Made by a program: the position numbers and the translations under genes
Notes under the pieces: model-generated
What the model was told of the DNA's origin: nothing
What the model saw: the letters and a program-made list of their open reading frames with translations, nothing else
The model's database searches: none
Part shown: piece after piece, positions 54,376 to 63,962 of the stretch
Layout of the letters: every line of letters starts with the position of its first letter
Numbering within the stretch: position 1 is the stretch's first letter
Source: Micromonospora tulbaghiae
GTDB taxonomy: Bacteria > Actinomycetota > Actinomycetes > Mycobacteriales > Micromonosporaceae
DNA: 64,000 nt
NCBI RefSeq assembly: GCF_900091605.1
Contig: NZ_FMCQ01000004.1
Span: 1-64,000, forward strand
Reading direction: 5' to 3'

Positions 54376-54813
54376 TCAGACGTTGAAGCCGAGCGAGCGG
54401 AGCTGATCGCGCCCCTCGTCGGTGATCTTGTCGGGGCCCCACGGCGGCAGCCACACCCAGTTGATCCGGATGTCGTTGACGAGGCCGCCGCCGGGACCGG
54501 TGGTCAGCGCCTGCCGGGCCTGGTCCTCGATCACGTCGGTCAGCGGGCAGGCCGCCGAGGTCAGCGTCATGTCCAGGGTGGCGACGTTCTCGTCGTCGAC
54601 GTGGACGCCGTACACCAGGCCCAGGTCGACCACGTTGATGCCCAACTCCGGGTCGACGACGTCCTTCATCGCCTCCTCGATGTCACCGATCGCGGCCTTG
54701 CCGCCGGCCGGCGCCGCCGCACCCGCGGCCGCGCCGTCAGCAACAGCCCCGTTGACGGCCGTGCCGTCCGTTGCCACCGCGCCGGCCTCGGGGGTCATGT
54801 TCTCGTCGCTCAT
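54376..54813 (-). CDS. sufT: SufT / MIP18-type Fe-S assembly factor (DUF59)
   Basis: 145 residues. An Ala/Gly-rich N-terminal extension (about 1-40) precedes the DUF59 core: VVDPELGINVVDLGLVYG (about 53-70), LTSAACPLTDVIEDQ with the conserved Cys (about 88-102), and VWLPPWGPDKITDEGR, the usual end. The family helps in Fe-S cluster maturation or transfer. Its ATG overlaps the sufU stop (ATGA, 54810-54813); last gene of the suf operon. Confidence 0.92.
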   Translation of the reverse strand: MSDENMTPEAGAVATDGTAVNGAVADGAAAGAAAPAGGKAAIGDIEEAMKDVVDPELGINVVDLGLVYGVHVDDENVATLDMTLTSAACPLTDVIEDQARQALTTGPGGGLVNDIRINWVWLPPWGPDKITDEGRDQLRSLGFNV

Positions 54814-55283
54814 GCCTTCACCTCCGGGCTCACGCCCACCCCGGCGCGTGCCGCGGCGTCCTTGAACGCCATCCACGACAACAGCGCGCACTTGACCCGG
54901 GCCGGAAAGCGCGCGACACCCGCGAACGCCACCCCGTCTCCGAGCACGTCCTCGTCCGGCGTGACCTGGCCCCGTCCGGACATCAACTCCACGAACGCCT
55001 CGTGCACCACAGCGGCGTCGCTCGCGGCCCTGCCGCGCAGCAGCTCGTGCAGGATGCTCGCCGACGCCTGGCTGATCGAGCAGCCCATCCCGTCGTACGA
55101 GATGTCGGTGAACACGCTGCCGTCGGTCGCCACCCGTACGGTGATCTCGTCGCCGCAGGTCGGGTTGACGTGGTGCGCCTCGCCGACCCGGGCGGCCGGG
55201 TCCGCCGCGTCCCGCAGGCCGCGGCCGTGCGGGTGCTTGTAGTGGTCCAGGATGATCTCCTGATAAAGAGAATCAAGTTGCAT
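54810..55283 (-). CDS. sufU: SufU, IscU-like sulfur acceptor / scaffold
   Basis: 157 residues. YQEIILDHYKHPHGRG (about 7-22) is the family opening. Three Cys ligands are visible: NPTCGD (about 43), GMGCSIS (about 67) and VKCALLSW (about 131). Actinomycete and Firmicute SufU is a zinc-dependent sulfurtransferase that takes sulfur from SufS. It lies 42 bp after sufS and overlaps sufT. Confidence 0.95.
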   Translation of the reverse strand: MQLDSLYQEIILDHYKHPHGRGLRDAADPAARVGEAHHVNPTCGDEITVRVATDGSVFTDISYDGMGCSISQASASILHELLRGRAASDAAVVHEAFVELMSGRGQVTPDEDVLGDGVAFAGVARFPARVKCALLSWMAFKDAAARAGVGVSPEVKA

Positions 55284-55325
55284 CAGGCTGAGCTCCTGTC
55301 GACTCGCGGACTCCTGCGTCGCCGC

Positions 55326-56630
55326 TCACTCGAACACCTTCCGCACCTGCTCCAGACCCGCCACCAGGGCGTCGATCTCCGCGGTGGTGTTGTACAGGTA
55401 GAACGACGCCCGCGTCGTCGCCGGCACCCCGAACCGGGTGCACACCGGCCGGGCGCAGTGGTGGCCCACCCGCACCTGCACGCCGAGCGAGTCGAGCACC
55501 TGCCCGACGTCGTGCGGGTGCACGTCACCGAGCGCGAAGGAGATCGTCCCGCCCCGGCCGACCGGCACCGTCGGACCGAAGATCCGCAGGCCGGGCACTG
55601 TGGCGAGGGCGTCCAGCGCGTACGCCGTCAGCTCCTTCTCATGCCACTGGATGGCCGGCATGCCGATCGCGGTGAGGTAGTCCACCGCCGCGCCGAGCGC
55701 CACCGCCTCGGCGATCGGCGGGGTGCCCGCCTCGAACCGGGCCGGCGGCGCGGCGAACGTCGAGCCCGCCATCGTGACCGTCTCGATCATCGAGCCGCCA
55801 CCCATCACCGGGGGCATCGCGGCGAGCAGCTCGCCCCGGCCCCAGAGCACGCCGATGCCGGTCGGCCCGCACATCTTGTGCCCGGTGAAGACGATGAAGT
55901 CGGCGTCGTAGTCGACCACGTCCATCGGCAGGTGCGGCACCGACTGCGAGCAGTCGAGCAGCAGCAGCGCGCCGACCTCACGCACCCGCGCGGTGATCCG
56001 CGAGGTGGCGTTGACGGTGCCGAGGATGTTCGACATGTGCACCAGCGAGACGATCTTCGTCCGCTCGGTGACCAGGTCGTCCAGGCCGGACTCGTCGAGC
56101 CGGCCCTGGTCGGTGACCGGGAACCAGCGCAGGGTCGCGCCGGTACGCTCCGCCAGCAGCTGCCACGGGACGATGTTCGAGTGGTGCTCCATCTCGGAGA
56201 TCACGATCTCGTCGCCGGGGCCCAGCCGGAACCGCGGGTCGCCGTCCGGGCGCAGCGAGGCGTTGGAGAACGCGTACGCCACGAGGTTGATCGCCTCGGT
56301 GGAGTTCTTGGTGAACACCACCTCGTCCACGCTCGGCGCGTTGATGAACGCGGCGATCTTCGCCCGCGCGCCCTCGTACGCCTCGGTCGCCTCGGTGCCC
56401 AGCGTGTGCACCGAGCGCGACACGTTGGCGTTGTGCATCGCGTAGTGCTCGGCGAGCACGTCGAGCACCTGCCGCGGCTTGTGCGAGGTGTTCGCGCTGT
56501 CCAGGTAGACGAGCGGGTGACCGTTGACCTCCCGGTCGAGGATCGGGAAGTCGGCCCGCACCTTCGCCACGTCGAAGCGCGGCACGTCGTCGTACTGCGG
56601 CATGCCCGCCGGGATGGCCATCGAGGTCAT
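55326..56630 (-). CDS. sufS: SufS cysteine desulfurase
   Basis: 434 residues, PLP fold type I. VYLDSANTSHKP (about 41), SVHTLGTEATEAYEGAR, the PLP Lys in VFTGHKMCGPTGIG (about 254) and the persulfide Cys in HHCARPVCTRFG (about 388). It supplies sulfur from Cys for Fe-S assembly and passes it to SufU. Start ATG 56630, eight bases after the sufC stop; ATG three codons later is possible. Confidence 0.95.
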   Translation of the reverse strand: MTSMAIPAGMPQYDDVPRFDVAKVRADFPILDREVNGHPLVYLDSANTSHKPRQVLDVLAEHYAMHNANVSRSVHTLGTEATEAYEGARAKIAAFINAPSVDEVVFTKNSTEAINLVAYAFSNASLRPDGDPRFRLGPGDEIVISEMEHHSNIVPWQLLAERTGATLRWFPVTDQGRLDESGLDDLVTERTKIVSLVHMSNILGTVNATSRITARVREVGALLLLDCSQSVPHLPMDVVDYDADFIVFTGHKMCGPTGIGVLWGRGELLAAMPPVMGGGSMIETVTMAGSTFAAPPARFEAGTPPIAEAVALGAAVDYLTAIGMPAIQWHEKELTAYALDALATVPGLRIFGPTVPVGRGGTISFALGDVHPHDVGQVLDSLGVQVRVGHHCARPVCTRFGVPATTRASFYLYNTTAEIDALVAGLEQVRKVFE

Positions 56631-56638
56631 GTCGAGTC

Positions 56639-57412
56639 TCAGGCCCGCGCCGCGCCGGCCCCGGCGACGTACCGCTCGTAGCCCTCTTCCTCGAGCTTGT
56701 CGGCCAGCTCCCGGCCGCCCTGCTCGACGATCCGGCCGGCCACGAAGACGTGCACGAAGTCCGGCTTGATGTAGCGCAGGATGCGGGTGTAGTGGGTGAT
56801 CAGCAGCAGGCCGGTGTCGCCGGTGTCGCGTACCCGGTTCACGCCCTCGCTGACCACGCGCAGCGCGTCCACGTCCAGGCCGGAGTCGGTCTCGTCGAGG
56901 ATGGCCATCTTCGGCTTGAGCAGCTCCAGCTGCACGATCTCGTGCCGCTTCTTCTCGCCGCCGGAGAAGCCCTCGTTGACGTTGCGCTGGGCGAACGCCG
57001 GGTCCATCTGGAGCTTCTCCATGGCGCCGCGCAGCTCGCCGGCCCAGGTGCGCAGCTTCGGCGCCTCGCCGTCGATGGCGGTCTTGGCGGTACGCAGGAA
57101 GTTGGCCACGGACACGCCGGGAACCTCGACCGGGTACTGCATGGCCAGGAAGAGGCCGGCGCGGGCCCGCTCGTCGACGGACATGGACAGCACGTCCTCG
57201 CCGTCGAGGGTCACCTCGCCGCCGGTGATCTCGTACTTCGGGTGACCGGCGATCGAGTACGCCAGCGTGGACTTGCCGGAGCCGTTCGGGCCCATGATGG
57301 CGTGCGTCTCGCCGGAGCGCACGGTCAGGTCGACCCCGTGCAGGATCGGCTTGAGCTCACCCTCGGGCAGCTTGACCGACACCTTCAGGTCGCGGATCTC
57401 CAGGGTGCTCAT
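56639..57412 (-). CDS. sufC: SufC, ATPase of the SufBCD complex
   Basis: 257 residues. Walker A GPNGSGKST (about 40), signature EGFSGGEKKRHEI (about 147-159), Walker B MAILDETDSGLDVD (about 171) and switch ITHYTRIL. Soluble ABC-type ATPase that drives conformational change in SufBD. It overlaps the Rieske gene by one base (TGATG). Confidence 0.96.
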   Translation of the reverse strand: MSTLEIRDLKVSVKLPEGELKPILHGVDLTVRSGETHAIMGPNGSGKSTLAYSIAGHPKYEITGGEVTLDGEDVLSMSVDERARAGLFLAMQYPVEVPGVSVANFLRTAKTAIDGEAPKLRTWAGELRGAMEKLQMDPAFAQRNVNEGFSGGEKKRHEIVQLELLKPKMAILDETDSGLDVDALRVVSEGVNRVRDTGDTGLLLITHYTRILRYIKPDFVHVFVAGRIVEQGGRELADKLEEEGYERYVAGAGAARA

Positions 57413-57756
57413 CAGCGGGTCACTCCATTGCTCGGCAGCGGACGGCCGTCGCCGTCCACGGAAAGGTAGATGTCGCCGTCGCGGACTTCGACGGAATAGA
57501 CGGGTACGGGTTCGGTCGCGGGCAGCCCGGTCGGCTCACCGGTACGCAGGTCGAAACGGGATCCGTGCAGCCAGCATTCCAGCGTGCAGCCCTCGACCTC
57601 GCCCTCGGACAGCGCCACGGCGGCGTGCGAGCACTCGTCGCGCACCGCGTAGAACACGTCGTCCTCGCCGTGCACGATCGCGACCTGCACGCCGTCCACG
57701 TCGGCGCTGATCGCGGTGCCCTTCGGCACGTCCTCGGTGGAGCAGATCTTGAGCAT
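57412..57756 (-). CDS. Rieske-type [2Fe-2S] ferredoxin inside the suf operon
   Basis: 114 residues. The Rieske ligands are DECSHAAVALSEG (C-x-H, about 41-43) and ECWLHGSRFDLRTG (C-x-x-H, about 60-63). It resembles the ferredoxin component of aromatic dioxygenases (NirD-like), but there is no oxygenase nearby. Its place between sufD and sufC, with one-base overlaps on both sides, is common in actinomycetes and suggests an electron-transfer role in cluster assembly. Confidence 0.92.
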   Translation of the reverse strand: MLKICSTEDVPKGTAISADVDGVQVAIVHGEDDVFYAVRDECSHAAVALSEGEVEGCTLECWLHGSRFDLRTGEPTGLPATEPVPVYSVEVRDGDIYLSVDGDGRPLPSNGVTR

Positions 57757-58898
57757 CAGGCGCCGGCCTTCGCCAGCCGGGCCTCGATGGCGTCGCCCAG
57801 GCGCTCGCGCAGGTCCTCGACCGGGATCTTGTTGATCAGCTCGGCGAAGAAGCCGCGCACCACCAGGCGCCGCGCCTCGGCCTCCGGGATGCCCCGGGCC
57901 ATCAGGTAGAACAGCTGCTCGTCGTCGAACCGGCCGGTCGCGCTGGCGTGCCCGGCGCCGGCGATCTCGCCGGTCTCGATCTCCAGGTTGGGTACGGAGT
58001 CGGCCCGCGCGCCGTCGGTGAGCAGCAGGTTCCGGTTGATCTCGTACGTGTCGGTGCCCGTCGCCTCGGCCCGGATCAGCACGTCGCCGACCCAGACCGT
58101 GTGCGCGTCGTCGCCCTGCAGCGCGCCCCGGTAGCCGACGTTGCTGCGGCAGTCCGGCACGGTGTGGTCGACCAGCTGCCGGTGCTCCAGGTGCTGGCCG
58201 GAGTCGGCGAAGTAGACGCCGTACAGCTCGGCCTCGCCGCCGCGCTGGGTGTACTCCACCGACGTGTACTGCCGGACCAGGTCGCCGCCGAGGCTGACCT
58301 GCACGTGCAGGATCCGGGCGTCGCGGCCCAGCCGCACCTTGAGGTGCTGCGCCTGCACCGCGTCGTCGGCCCAGTCGGCGACCGTGACCAGGGTCAGCTT
58401 TGCCCCGTCGCCCACCGACACCTCGACGTTGTCGGCCAGCGTGGCCGAGCCGACGTGCTCGATCACCACTGTGGCCTCGGCGAACCGGTCCACCTCGACG
58501 AACGTGTGGCCGAAGGCGAGGGCCTCGGCGTTCTCGCCGACCACCCGCAGGCGCACCGGCTGCTCCACCACCGCGTCGCGGTCGACCCGCACCAGCAGCG
58601 CGCCGTCGGCACCGCCGTACGCGAGCGCGCTGACCCGGTCGAACGGGGTGAGCACGCTGCCGACCCGGGGGTCGTCCCGGCCGATCCGGTCGACGGTGAC
58701 GCCCTCGGGCAGGTCACCGTACTCGTGCCGGACCGCGCCGGTCGCGCCCTGCGCCGACGCGGTCAGGCCGCGCAGGCGCTTGAGCGGGGTGAAGCGCCAC
58801 TCCTCCTCCAGGCCGGTCAGGGCCGGGAAGTCGGCGACGTCGTACGAGCGGAGCGCCTGCGACTTGGTCGTGGGCGGCGCGGAAGCCTGGGTAGTCAT
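57756..58898 (-). CDS. sufD: SufD, scaffold subunit
   Basis: 380 residues. The right-handed beta-helix core with C-terminal GHASATGRFDDEQLFYLMARGIPEAEA (about 325-351, the SufB/D end motif with His) and EINRNLLLTDGARADSVP. SufD pairs with SufB to bind SufC and load iron. Overlaps the Rieske gene by one base; 58 bp after sufB. Confidence 0.95.
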   Translation of the reverse strand: MTTQASAPPTTKSQALRSYDVADFPALTGLEEEWRFTPLKRLRGLTASAQGATGAVRHEYGDLPEGVTVDRIGRDDPRVGSVLTPFDRVSALAYGGADGALLVRVDRDAVVEQPVRLRVVGENAEALAFGHTFVEVDRFAEATVVIEHVGSATLADNVEVSVGDGAKLTLVTVADWADDAVQAQHLKVRLGRDARILHVQVSLGGDLVRQYTSVEYTQRGGEAELYGVYFADSGQHLEHRQLVDHTVPDCRSNVGYRGALQGDDAHTVWVGDVLIRAEATGTDTYEINRNLLLTDGARADSVPNLEIETGEIAGAGHASATGRFDDEQLFYLMARGIPEAEARRLVVRGFFAELINKIPVEDLRERLGDAIEARLAKAGA

Positions 58899-58956
58899 CT
58901 CTTCCTTGGTCTGTTCTGAGACGAGGTGTCAGTGGGGCGGAGGGCGGCGGCCGGCG

Positions 58957-60387
58957 TCAGCCGACCGCGCCCTCCATCTGCAGCTCGATCAGGCGGTTGA
59001 GCTCCAGCGCGTACTCCATCGGGAGCTCCTTGGCGATCGGCTCGATGAAGCCGCGCACGATCATCGCCATCGCCTCGTCCTCGCTCAGGCCCCGGCTCAT
59101 CAGGTAGAAGAGCTGGTCCTCGCTGACCTTGGAGACGGTCGCCTCGTGCCCCATCGACACGTCGTCCTCGCGGATGTCGACGTACGGGTAGGTGTCGGAG
59201 CGGGAGATCGTGTCGACCAGGAGCGCGTCGCACTTGACGGTGCTCTTGCTGCTGGTCGAGCCCTCCAGCACCTGCACCAGACCGCGGTACGAGGTGCGGC
59301 CGCCGCCCCGGGCGATCGACTTCGACACGATGGTCGAGGAGGTGTGCGGCGCGGCGTGCACCATCTTGGCGCCGGCGTCCTGGTGCTGGCCCTCACCGGC
59401 CATGGCCACCGAGAGCACCTCGCCCTTGGCGTGCTCGCCGGTCATGTAGACCGCCGGGTACTTCATGGTGACCTTGGAGCCGATGTTGCCGTCGACCCAC
59501 TCCATGGTCGCGCCCTCGTGGCACACGGCGCGCTTGGTGACCAGGTTGTAGACGTTGTTCGACCAGTTCTGGATGGTCGTGTACCGGCACCGGGCGTTCT
59601 TCTTGACGATGATCTCCACGACCGCGCTGTGCAGCGAGTCGGAGGAGTAGATGGGCGCGGTGCAGCCCTCGACGTAGTGCACGTACGCGCCCTCGTCGAC
59701 GATGATCAGCGTCCGCTCGAACTGGCCCATGTTCTCCGTGTTGATCCGGAAGTAGGCCTGCAGCGGGATGTCCACGTGCACGCCCTTCGGCACGTAGATG
59801 AACGAGCCACCGGACCAGACGGAGGTGTTCAGCGCGGCGAACTTGTTGTCGCCGACCGGGATGACCGTGCCGAAGTACTCCTTGAACAGGTCCTCGTGCT
59901 CCTTGAGCGCGGTGTCAGTGTCGAGGAAGACCACGCCCTGCTCCTCCAGATCCTCGCGGATCTGGTGGTAGACGACCTCGGACTCGTACTGCGCCGCGAC
60001 ACCGGCGACCAGGCGCTGCTTCTCCGCCTCCGGGATGCCGAGCTTGTCGTAGGTGTTCTTGATGTCCTCGGGCAGCTCCTCCCAGGAGGTGGCCTGCTTC
60101 TCGGTGGACCGCACGAAGTACTTGATGTTGTCGAAGTCGATCCCGGTGAGGTCGGCGCCCCAGTTCGGCATCGGCTTGCGGCCGAACAGGCGCAGGCCCT
60201 TGAGCCGCAGGTCGAGCATCCAGGCCGGCTCGTTCTTCTTGGCCGAGATGTCCCGCACCACCGCCTCGCTGAGGCCGCGCTGGGCGGACGCCCCGGCGAC
60301 GTCGGGGTCGGCCCAGCCGTACTCGTAACGGCCGAGGGCCGCGAGCTGCTCCTCCTGGGTCAGGGGCTGGACGATCTGCTCGGTCAT
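58957..60387 (-). CDS. sufB: SufB, Fe-S scaffold subunit
   Basis: 476 residues, very well conserved. [22 protein letters not shown], and the C-terminal beta-helix with [14 protein letters not shown] (conserved Cys, about 292) and [22 protein letters not shown]. Main site of nascent cluster assembly. The ATG overlaps the sufR stop (ATGA at 60384-60387), so repressor and scaffold are translationally coupled. Confidence 0.97.
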   Translation of the reverse strand: MTEQIVQPLTQEEQLAALGRYEYGWADPDVAGASAQRGLSEAVVRDISAKKNEPAWMLDLRLKGLRLFGRKPMPNWGADLTGIDFDNIKYFVRSTEKQATSWEELPEDIKNTYDKLGIPEAEKQRLVAGVAAQYESEVVYHQIREDLEEQGVVFLDTDTALKEHEDLFKEYFGTVIPVGDNKFAALNTSVWSGGSFIYVPKGVHVDIPLQAYFRINTENMGQFERTLIIVDEGAYVHYVEGCTAPIYSSDSLHSAVVEIIVKKNARCRYTTIQNWSNNVYNLVTKRAVCHEGATMEWVDGNIGSKVTMKYPAVYMTGEHAKGEVLSVAMAGEGQHQDAGAKMVHAAPHTSSTIVSKSIARGGGRTSYRGLVQVLEGSTSSKSTVKCDALLVDTISRSDTYPYVDIREDDVSMGHEATVSKVSEDQLFYLMSRGLSEDEAMAMIVRGFIEPIAKELPMEYALELNRLIELQMEGAVG

Positions 60388-61160
60388 CTATCTGTCCTCA
60401 CAGTGGTGACGGTGGAACCGGACTGGGCGGGAATGTGCGTGGTGCACACGCCGTCGCCGTGCGCGATGGTGGCCAGGCGCTGTACGTGAGTGCCGACCAG
60501 ACGGGAGATCACTTCGGTCTCGGCCTCGCACAGCTGAGGGAACTCGGCGGCCACGTGCGCCACCGGGCAGTGGTGCTGGCAGAGCTGGCCGCCGGAGGCG
60601 ATCGTGGACGCGTTGGCAGCGTAACCCTCGGCGGTCAGCGCGCCGGCGAGTGCCTCCGCCCGCGCGAGCGGGGCGTCTCCGGCGTCCTCCATGGCCGCCC
60701 GGCAGCGGGTCTCCAGCGCGGAGACCTGCTCGGCCGCGAACGCCGCGACCGCCTCGGTGCCGCCGGTGCGGGCGATCCACCGCAGCGCGGCGGTGGCCAT
60801 GTTGTCGTAGTGGTGAGTGCCGCAGCGACCGCGGCCCGCCTCGGTGAGCGCGAAGACCTTGGCCGGGCGACCGCGCCCGCGACTGCCGCGGACGGTCTGG
60901 TCGCGGGCGACCACGTCACCGTCGGCCAGCATCGCGTCGAGGTGGCGGCGGATCGCGGCCGGGCTCAGGCCGAGCGCCGTGCCGAGCTGCGCGGCGGTGG
61001 TGGGACCACGCTCCAGCAGCAGCTGGGTGACCCGGTCGCGGGTCGACAGGTCGGCCGGAGCGGTCTCCCGCTCGCCGGGCCGTACGCCGCGACGTGCGCG
61101 CGAACCACCGGCGACCGGACCGGTCACCGGCGTTCGGGAGAGCGCCGCCGCGTTTTTCAC
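60384..61160 (-). CDS. sufR: SufR, Fe-S-sensing repressor of the suf operon
   Basis: 258 residues. Winged HTH at about 45-105 ([37 protein letters not shown] in two parts). The C-terminal cluster ligands are CQHHC (about 190-194), QLCEAE (about 210) and possibly VCTTH (about 237). With a cluster bound it represses suf; apo-protein relieves repression. I start it at GTG 61160 because a good promoter (-10 at 61168-61173) lies inside any longer version; the frame opens at TTG 61196. Confidence 0.93.
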   Translation of the reverse strand: MKNAAALSRTPVTGPVAGGSRARRGVRPGERETAPADLSTRDRVTQLLLERGPTTAAQLGTALGLSPAAIRRHLDAMLADGDVVARDQTVRGSRGRGRPAKVFALTEAGRGRCGTHHYDNMATAALRWIARTGGTEAVAAFAAEQVSALETRCRAAMEDAGDAPLARAEALAGALTAEGYAANASTIASGGQLCQHHCPVAHVAAEFPQLCEAETEVISRLVGTHVQRLATIAHGDGVCTTHIPAQSGSTVTTVRTDR

Positions 61161-61167
61161 AACGCCA

Positions 61168-61196
61168 ACGTTACGTAATTCGCGGAGGGCCCGCAA
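61168..61196 (-). promoter_or_regulatory. sufR-suf operon promoter with TTACGTAA operator
   Basis: Minus strand: -35 TTGCGG (61191-61196), 17-bp spacer, -10 TAACGT (61168-61173). The -10 ends seven bases before GTG 61160, predicting a leaderless mRNA. The palindrome TTACGTAA (61171-61178) overlaps the -10 and is a candidate SufR site. Confidence 0.65.
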
Positions 61197-61276
61197 ACCC
61201 GGGGTCCGGTGATTCCGACCACCGGGGTGCCGGAGTCACCCGATCGGGATCAACTACGGTGCGTAGGATTCGCTCC

Positions 61277-62221
61277 GTGAAGCGATCCGTCCGGTTTCCG
61301 GTCTCCGCCACGCTGCTGCGCCGCCTCGCGCTCGCCTCGATCATCGCGAACGTCGCGATCGTGGTCACCGGCGGGGCCGTCCGGCTCACCGCCTCCGGCC
61401 TCGGCTGCCCCACCTGGCCCCGGTGCACCGAGGACTCCTACACCACGACGCCCGAGATGGGCGTGTACGGGGTGATCGAGTTCGGCAACCGGCTGCTCAC
61501 CTTCGCGGTCGGGATCATCGCGCTCGCCGTGGTGCTGGCCGTGCTGGCGCACCGCCCGCGCCGCCGCGGGACGCTGCCGCTAGCCGTGGGCGTGCTGTTC
61601 GGCATCCCCGCCCAGGCGGTCATCGGCGGCATCACGGTGCTCACCGACCTCAACCCGTGGGTGGTCGGGCTGCACTTCCTCGCCTCGATGGCGGTGATCG
61701 CGGTCGCGTACGCGCTCTGGCGGCGCATCAAGGACCCGGACGGGCCGGTGTCCCCGACCGTGCCGGCACCGCTGCGTACGCTCGCCTGGATCACCACCGC
61801 GGTGAGCGCGTCGGTGCTGGTGGTCGGCACGTGGGTGACCGGCAGCGGACCGCACGCCGGCGACCACGGCGCGGCCCGCAACGGCCTGGACCCGGCGGCG
61901 ATCTCGCAGGTGCACGCCGACGGCGTCTTCCTGCTGATCGGCCTCTCGGTGGCGCTGTACTTCGCGTTCCGGGCGGTCGGCGCGGCGCGGGCGGCGCGGG
62001 CCGCGGCGGTGCTGATCGCGGTCGAGCTGGGCCAGGGCGTGATCGGCTTCGTCCAGTACTTCACCCACCTGCCCGCCGTGCTGGTCGGCGCGCACATGCT
62101 CGGCTCCTGCCTGGTGCTGCTGGCCACGCTGGGCGTGCTCTGGGCGACCCGGGAGCGGCTGCCGGCCACCCCGGCCGCGCCGGCCGCGCCCGCCGTCGAA
62201 CGGGTGGGCGCCGCCGCCTGA
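61277..62221 (+). CDS. ctaA: heme A synthase CtaA
   Basis: A 314-residue membrane protein with eight helices in two four-helix halves. GAVRLTASGLGCPTWPRC (about 36-53) holds the Cys pair of the extracytoplasmic loop, EFGNRLL the first His-proximal motif, and LHFLAS, VHADGVF and GAHMLGS the haem His ligands. It oxidises haem O to haem A for cytochrome c oxidase. GTG 61277 lies seven bases after a TAGGAT element, so it may also be leaderless. Divergent from sufR. Confidence 0.93.
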   Translation: MKRSVRFPVSATLLRRLALASIIANVAIVVTGGAVRLTASGLGCPTWPRCTEDSYTTTPEMGVYGVIEFGNRLLTFAVGIIALAVVLAVLAHRPRRRGTLPLAVGVLFGIPAQAVIGGITVLTDLNPWVVGLHFLASMAVIAVAYALWRRIKDPDGPVSPTVPAPLRTLAWITTAVSASVLVVGTWVTGSGPHAGDHGAARNGLDPAAISQVHADGVFLLIGLSVALYFAFRAVGAARAARAAAVLIAVELGQGVIGFVQYFTHLPAVLVGAHMLGSCLVLLATLGVLWATRERLPATPAAPAAPAVERVGAAA

Positions 62222-62294
62222 GCGGGGCGTTACCCCGCGGCGGGAGCGGGAAAGCGGCACGGGCCACCGACCGTCCGCCCGAGGGGAGCTCCCC

Positions 62295-63962
62295 GTGTCG
62301 CACAAGAGCCTCTCCACCACCACCCCGCAACGGCTGACCCCGGTCGCCGGCGCGCCGCTGTGGTGCGACGCCCGCGAGTACGGCCTCACCGGCGACGGGG
62401 TCACCAACGACCAGCCCGCCCTGGCGGCGCTGGTGGACCGCCTCGGCGCCGGGTACGACGCCGACGGCCGGGCCCGGGTGATCTACTGCCCGCCCGGCCT
62501 CTACTCGATCCGCGACGCCGGGACCGTCTGGCGCAGCGGCGTCTCGCTGCTCGGCGCCGGGCCGGCCGCGACCCGCTTCCTGCTCAGCAACGAGGGCAAC
62601 CGCAGCGCACCGGTCCCGCTCGCCTACTGGACGACTGTGCAGCACGGCGCGGACCGGGACCGGCACATCGCCGACTGCTCGTTCGCCGACTTCGAGATCG
62701 ACGGCTCCGGCGTGGCCCAGACCGCCTACGACTACCTGGCCAAGGGGCTGGGCCTGCAGTACGTGGTACGCGGAGTCTTCCGCAACCTCTACATCCACCA
62801 CACCGGTGCGACCGGCCTGGGCTGCGACTTCCTCCAGGACAGCCTGATCGACGGGGTGGTCGCGGTCGGGTGCGGCCGGCTGGACAACGGCGACCAGATG
62901 GGCGGCGCGGGGATCGGCGTCGGCATCGGCGGCTGGGGCGACGTGGAGCGACTCACCATCGCCAACTGCACCACCATCGGCAACGGCACCAACGGCATCT
63001 TCCTGGAGCTGCAGAAGGACTACTGGACCCCGCCCCGCGGCATCCGGATCATCGGCTGCCACAGCCAGGCCAACCGGTTCGGCATCTCCGACTGGGGCGC
63101 GGACGGGCTGATCGTCTCCGGCTGCACCATGACCAACAACCTGGAGGCCGGGTTCGACGTGTCGGGCAACGGCACCGCCGGCGTGGCCGGGCGCGGCGGC
63201 CTGGTCACCGGCTGCGTGATCGACTACAACGTCGGCGACGGCATCAGCATGGGCAACACCCCCGGCCCGTACGCGGTCCAGGCCAACCGGATCAGCCGCA
63301 ACGGCGGTTTCGGCTACCACGAGCACGACCTGGGCCACGGCTACCGGGGCGCGGCGGCCGACGTGGTGATCCAGGACAACGACATCCGGGACAACGCGCT
63401 GGACGGCATCCGGATCGACCGGCCGATGCTCGACACGTCGATCGTCGGGAACCGGATCCGGGACAACGGCCGCCGCTCCGCCCCGGCCGAATCCGGCTCC
63501 GGCGAGGCGGTGCGGTACGGCCCGCGCGAGGTCACCGACGGCAACGCCGACTGGCCGGCCGGCGGGCACCGGGGCAAGGTGGTGCGGGTCGGCTCCCGCG
63601 ACGCCGTGGTGTCCGACAACAGCGCCGACCGGCTCTCCCTGGCCGAGGTGCGCCCGGACGGCTCCACCGGGTGGAGCGCGGCCACGCCGGGGCCCGGCAC
63701 GGCGTACGAGCTGCCGGACGCACCATCGGCCTGCGGCGGAATCACGATCGCCGCGCCGTTCGACTCGGCCACCGTGCGCGGCAACCGGATCTGGCACCGG
63801 GACGCCGACACCCAGGCGTACGGCATCTGGGTCACCGAGGCGGGCAGTTGCGTGTCGTGCGCGTTCGAGGACAACGACCTGGCCGGCACGGAGGCCGCGC
63901 TGCGGCTGGACACGCCGCCGATCGGTGGCCGCTGGGCGCGCAACCACAGCGACCGCGACTGA
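62295..63962 (+). CDS. right-handed beta-helix protein (pectate-lyase superfamily / GH28-like)
   Basis: 555 residues, GTG start. The N-terminus has DAREYGLTGDGVTNDQPALAAL-type sequence (about 25-45), the pectate-lyase superfamily mark of tail-spike and GH28 proteins. Then many beta-helix rungs follow (NCTTIGNGTNGIF, GCHSQANRFGIS, NRISRNGGFGYHE, NDIRDNALDGIRI). There is no obvious signal peptide, so it may be exported another way or be intracellular. A catalytic site cannot be assigned. It ends at 63962; the last 38 bases show nothing. Confidence 0.82.
   Translation: MSHKSLSTTTPQRLTPVAGAPLWCDAREYGLTGDGVTNDQPALAALVDRLGAGYDADGRARVIYCPPGLYSIRDAGTVWRSGVSLLGAGPAATRFLLSNEGNRSAPVPLAYWTTVQHGADRDRHIADCSFADFEIDGSGVAQTAYDYLAKGLGLQYVVRGVFRNLYIHHTGATGLGCDFLQDSLIDGVVAVGCGRLDNGDQMGGAGIGVGIGGWGDVERLTIANCTTIGNGTNGIFLELQKDYWTPPRGIRIIGCHSQANRFGISDWGADGLIVSGCTMTNNLEAGFDVSGNGTAGVAGRGGLVTGCVIDYNVGDGISMGNTPGPYAVQANRISRNGGFGYHEHDLGHGYRGAAADVVIQDNDIRDNALDGIRIDRPMLDTSIVGNRIRDNGRRSAPAESGSGEAVRYGPREVTDGNADWPAGGHRGKVVRVGSRDAVVSDNSADRLSLAEVRPDGSTGWSAATPGPGTAYELPDAPSACGGITIAAPFDSATVRGNRIWHRDADTQAYGIWVTEAGSCVSCAFEDNDLAGTEAALRLDTPPIGGRWARNHSDRD

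Noticed and set aside
61161..61196. longer SufR from TTG 61196
   Set aside because: It would begin upstream of the predicted transcription start and the extra residues are unlike the family.
62222..62238. short GC hairpin after ctaA as a terminator
   Set aside because: Only six base pairs (62222-62227 / 62233-62238), and the next gene is codirectional 73 bp away; too weak to call.
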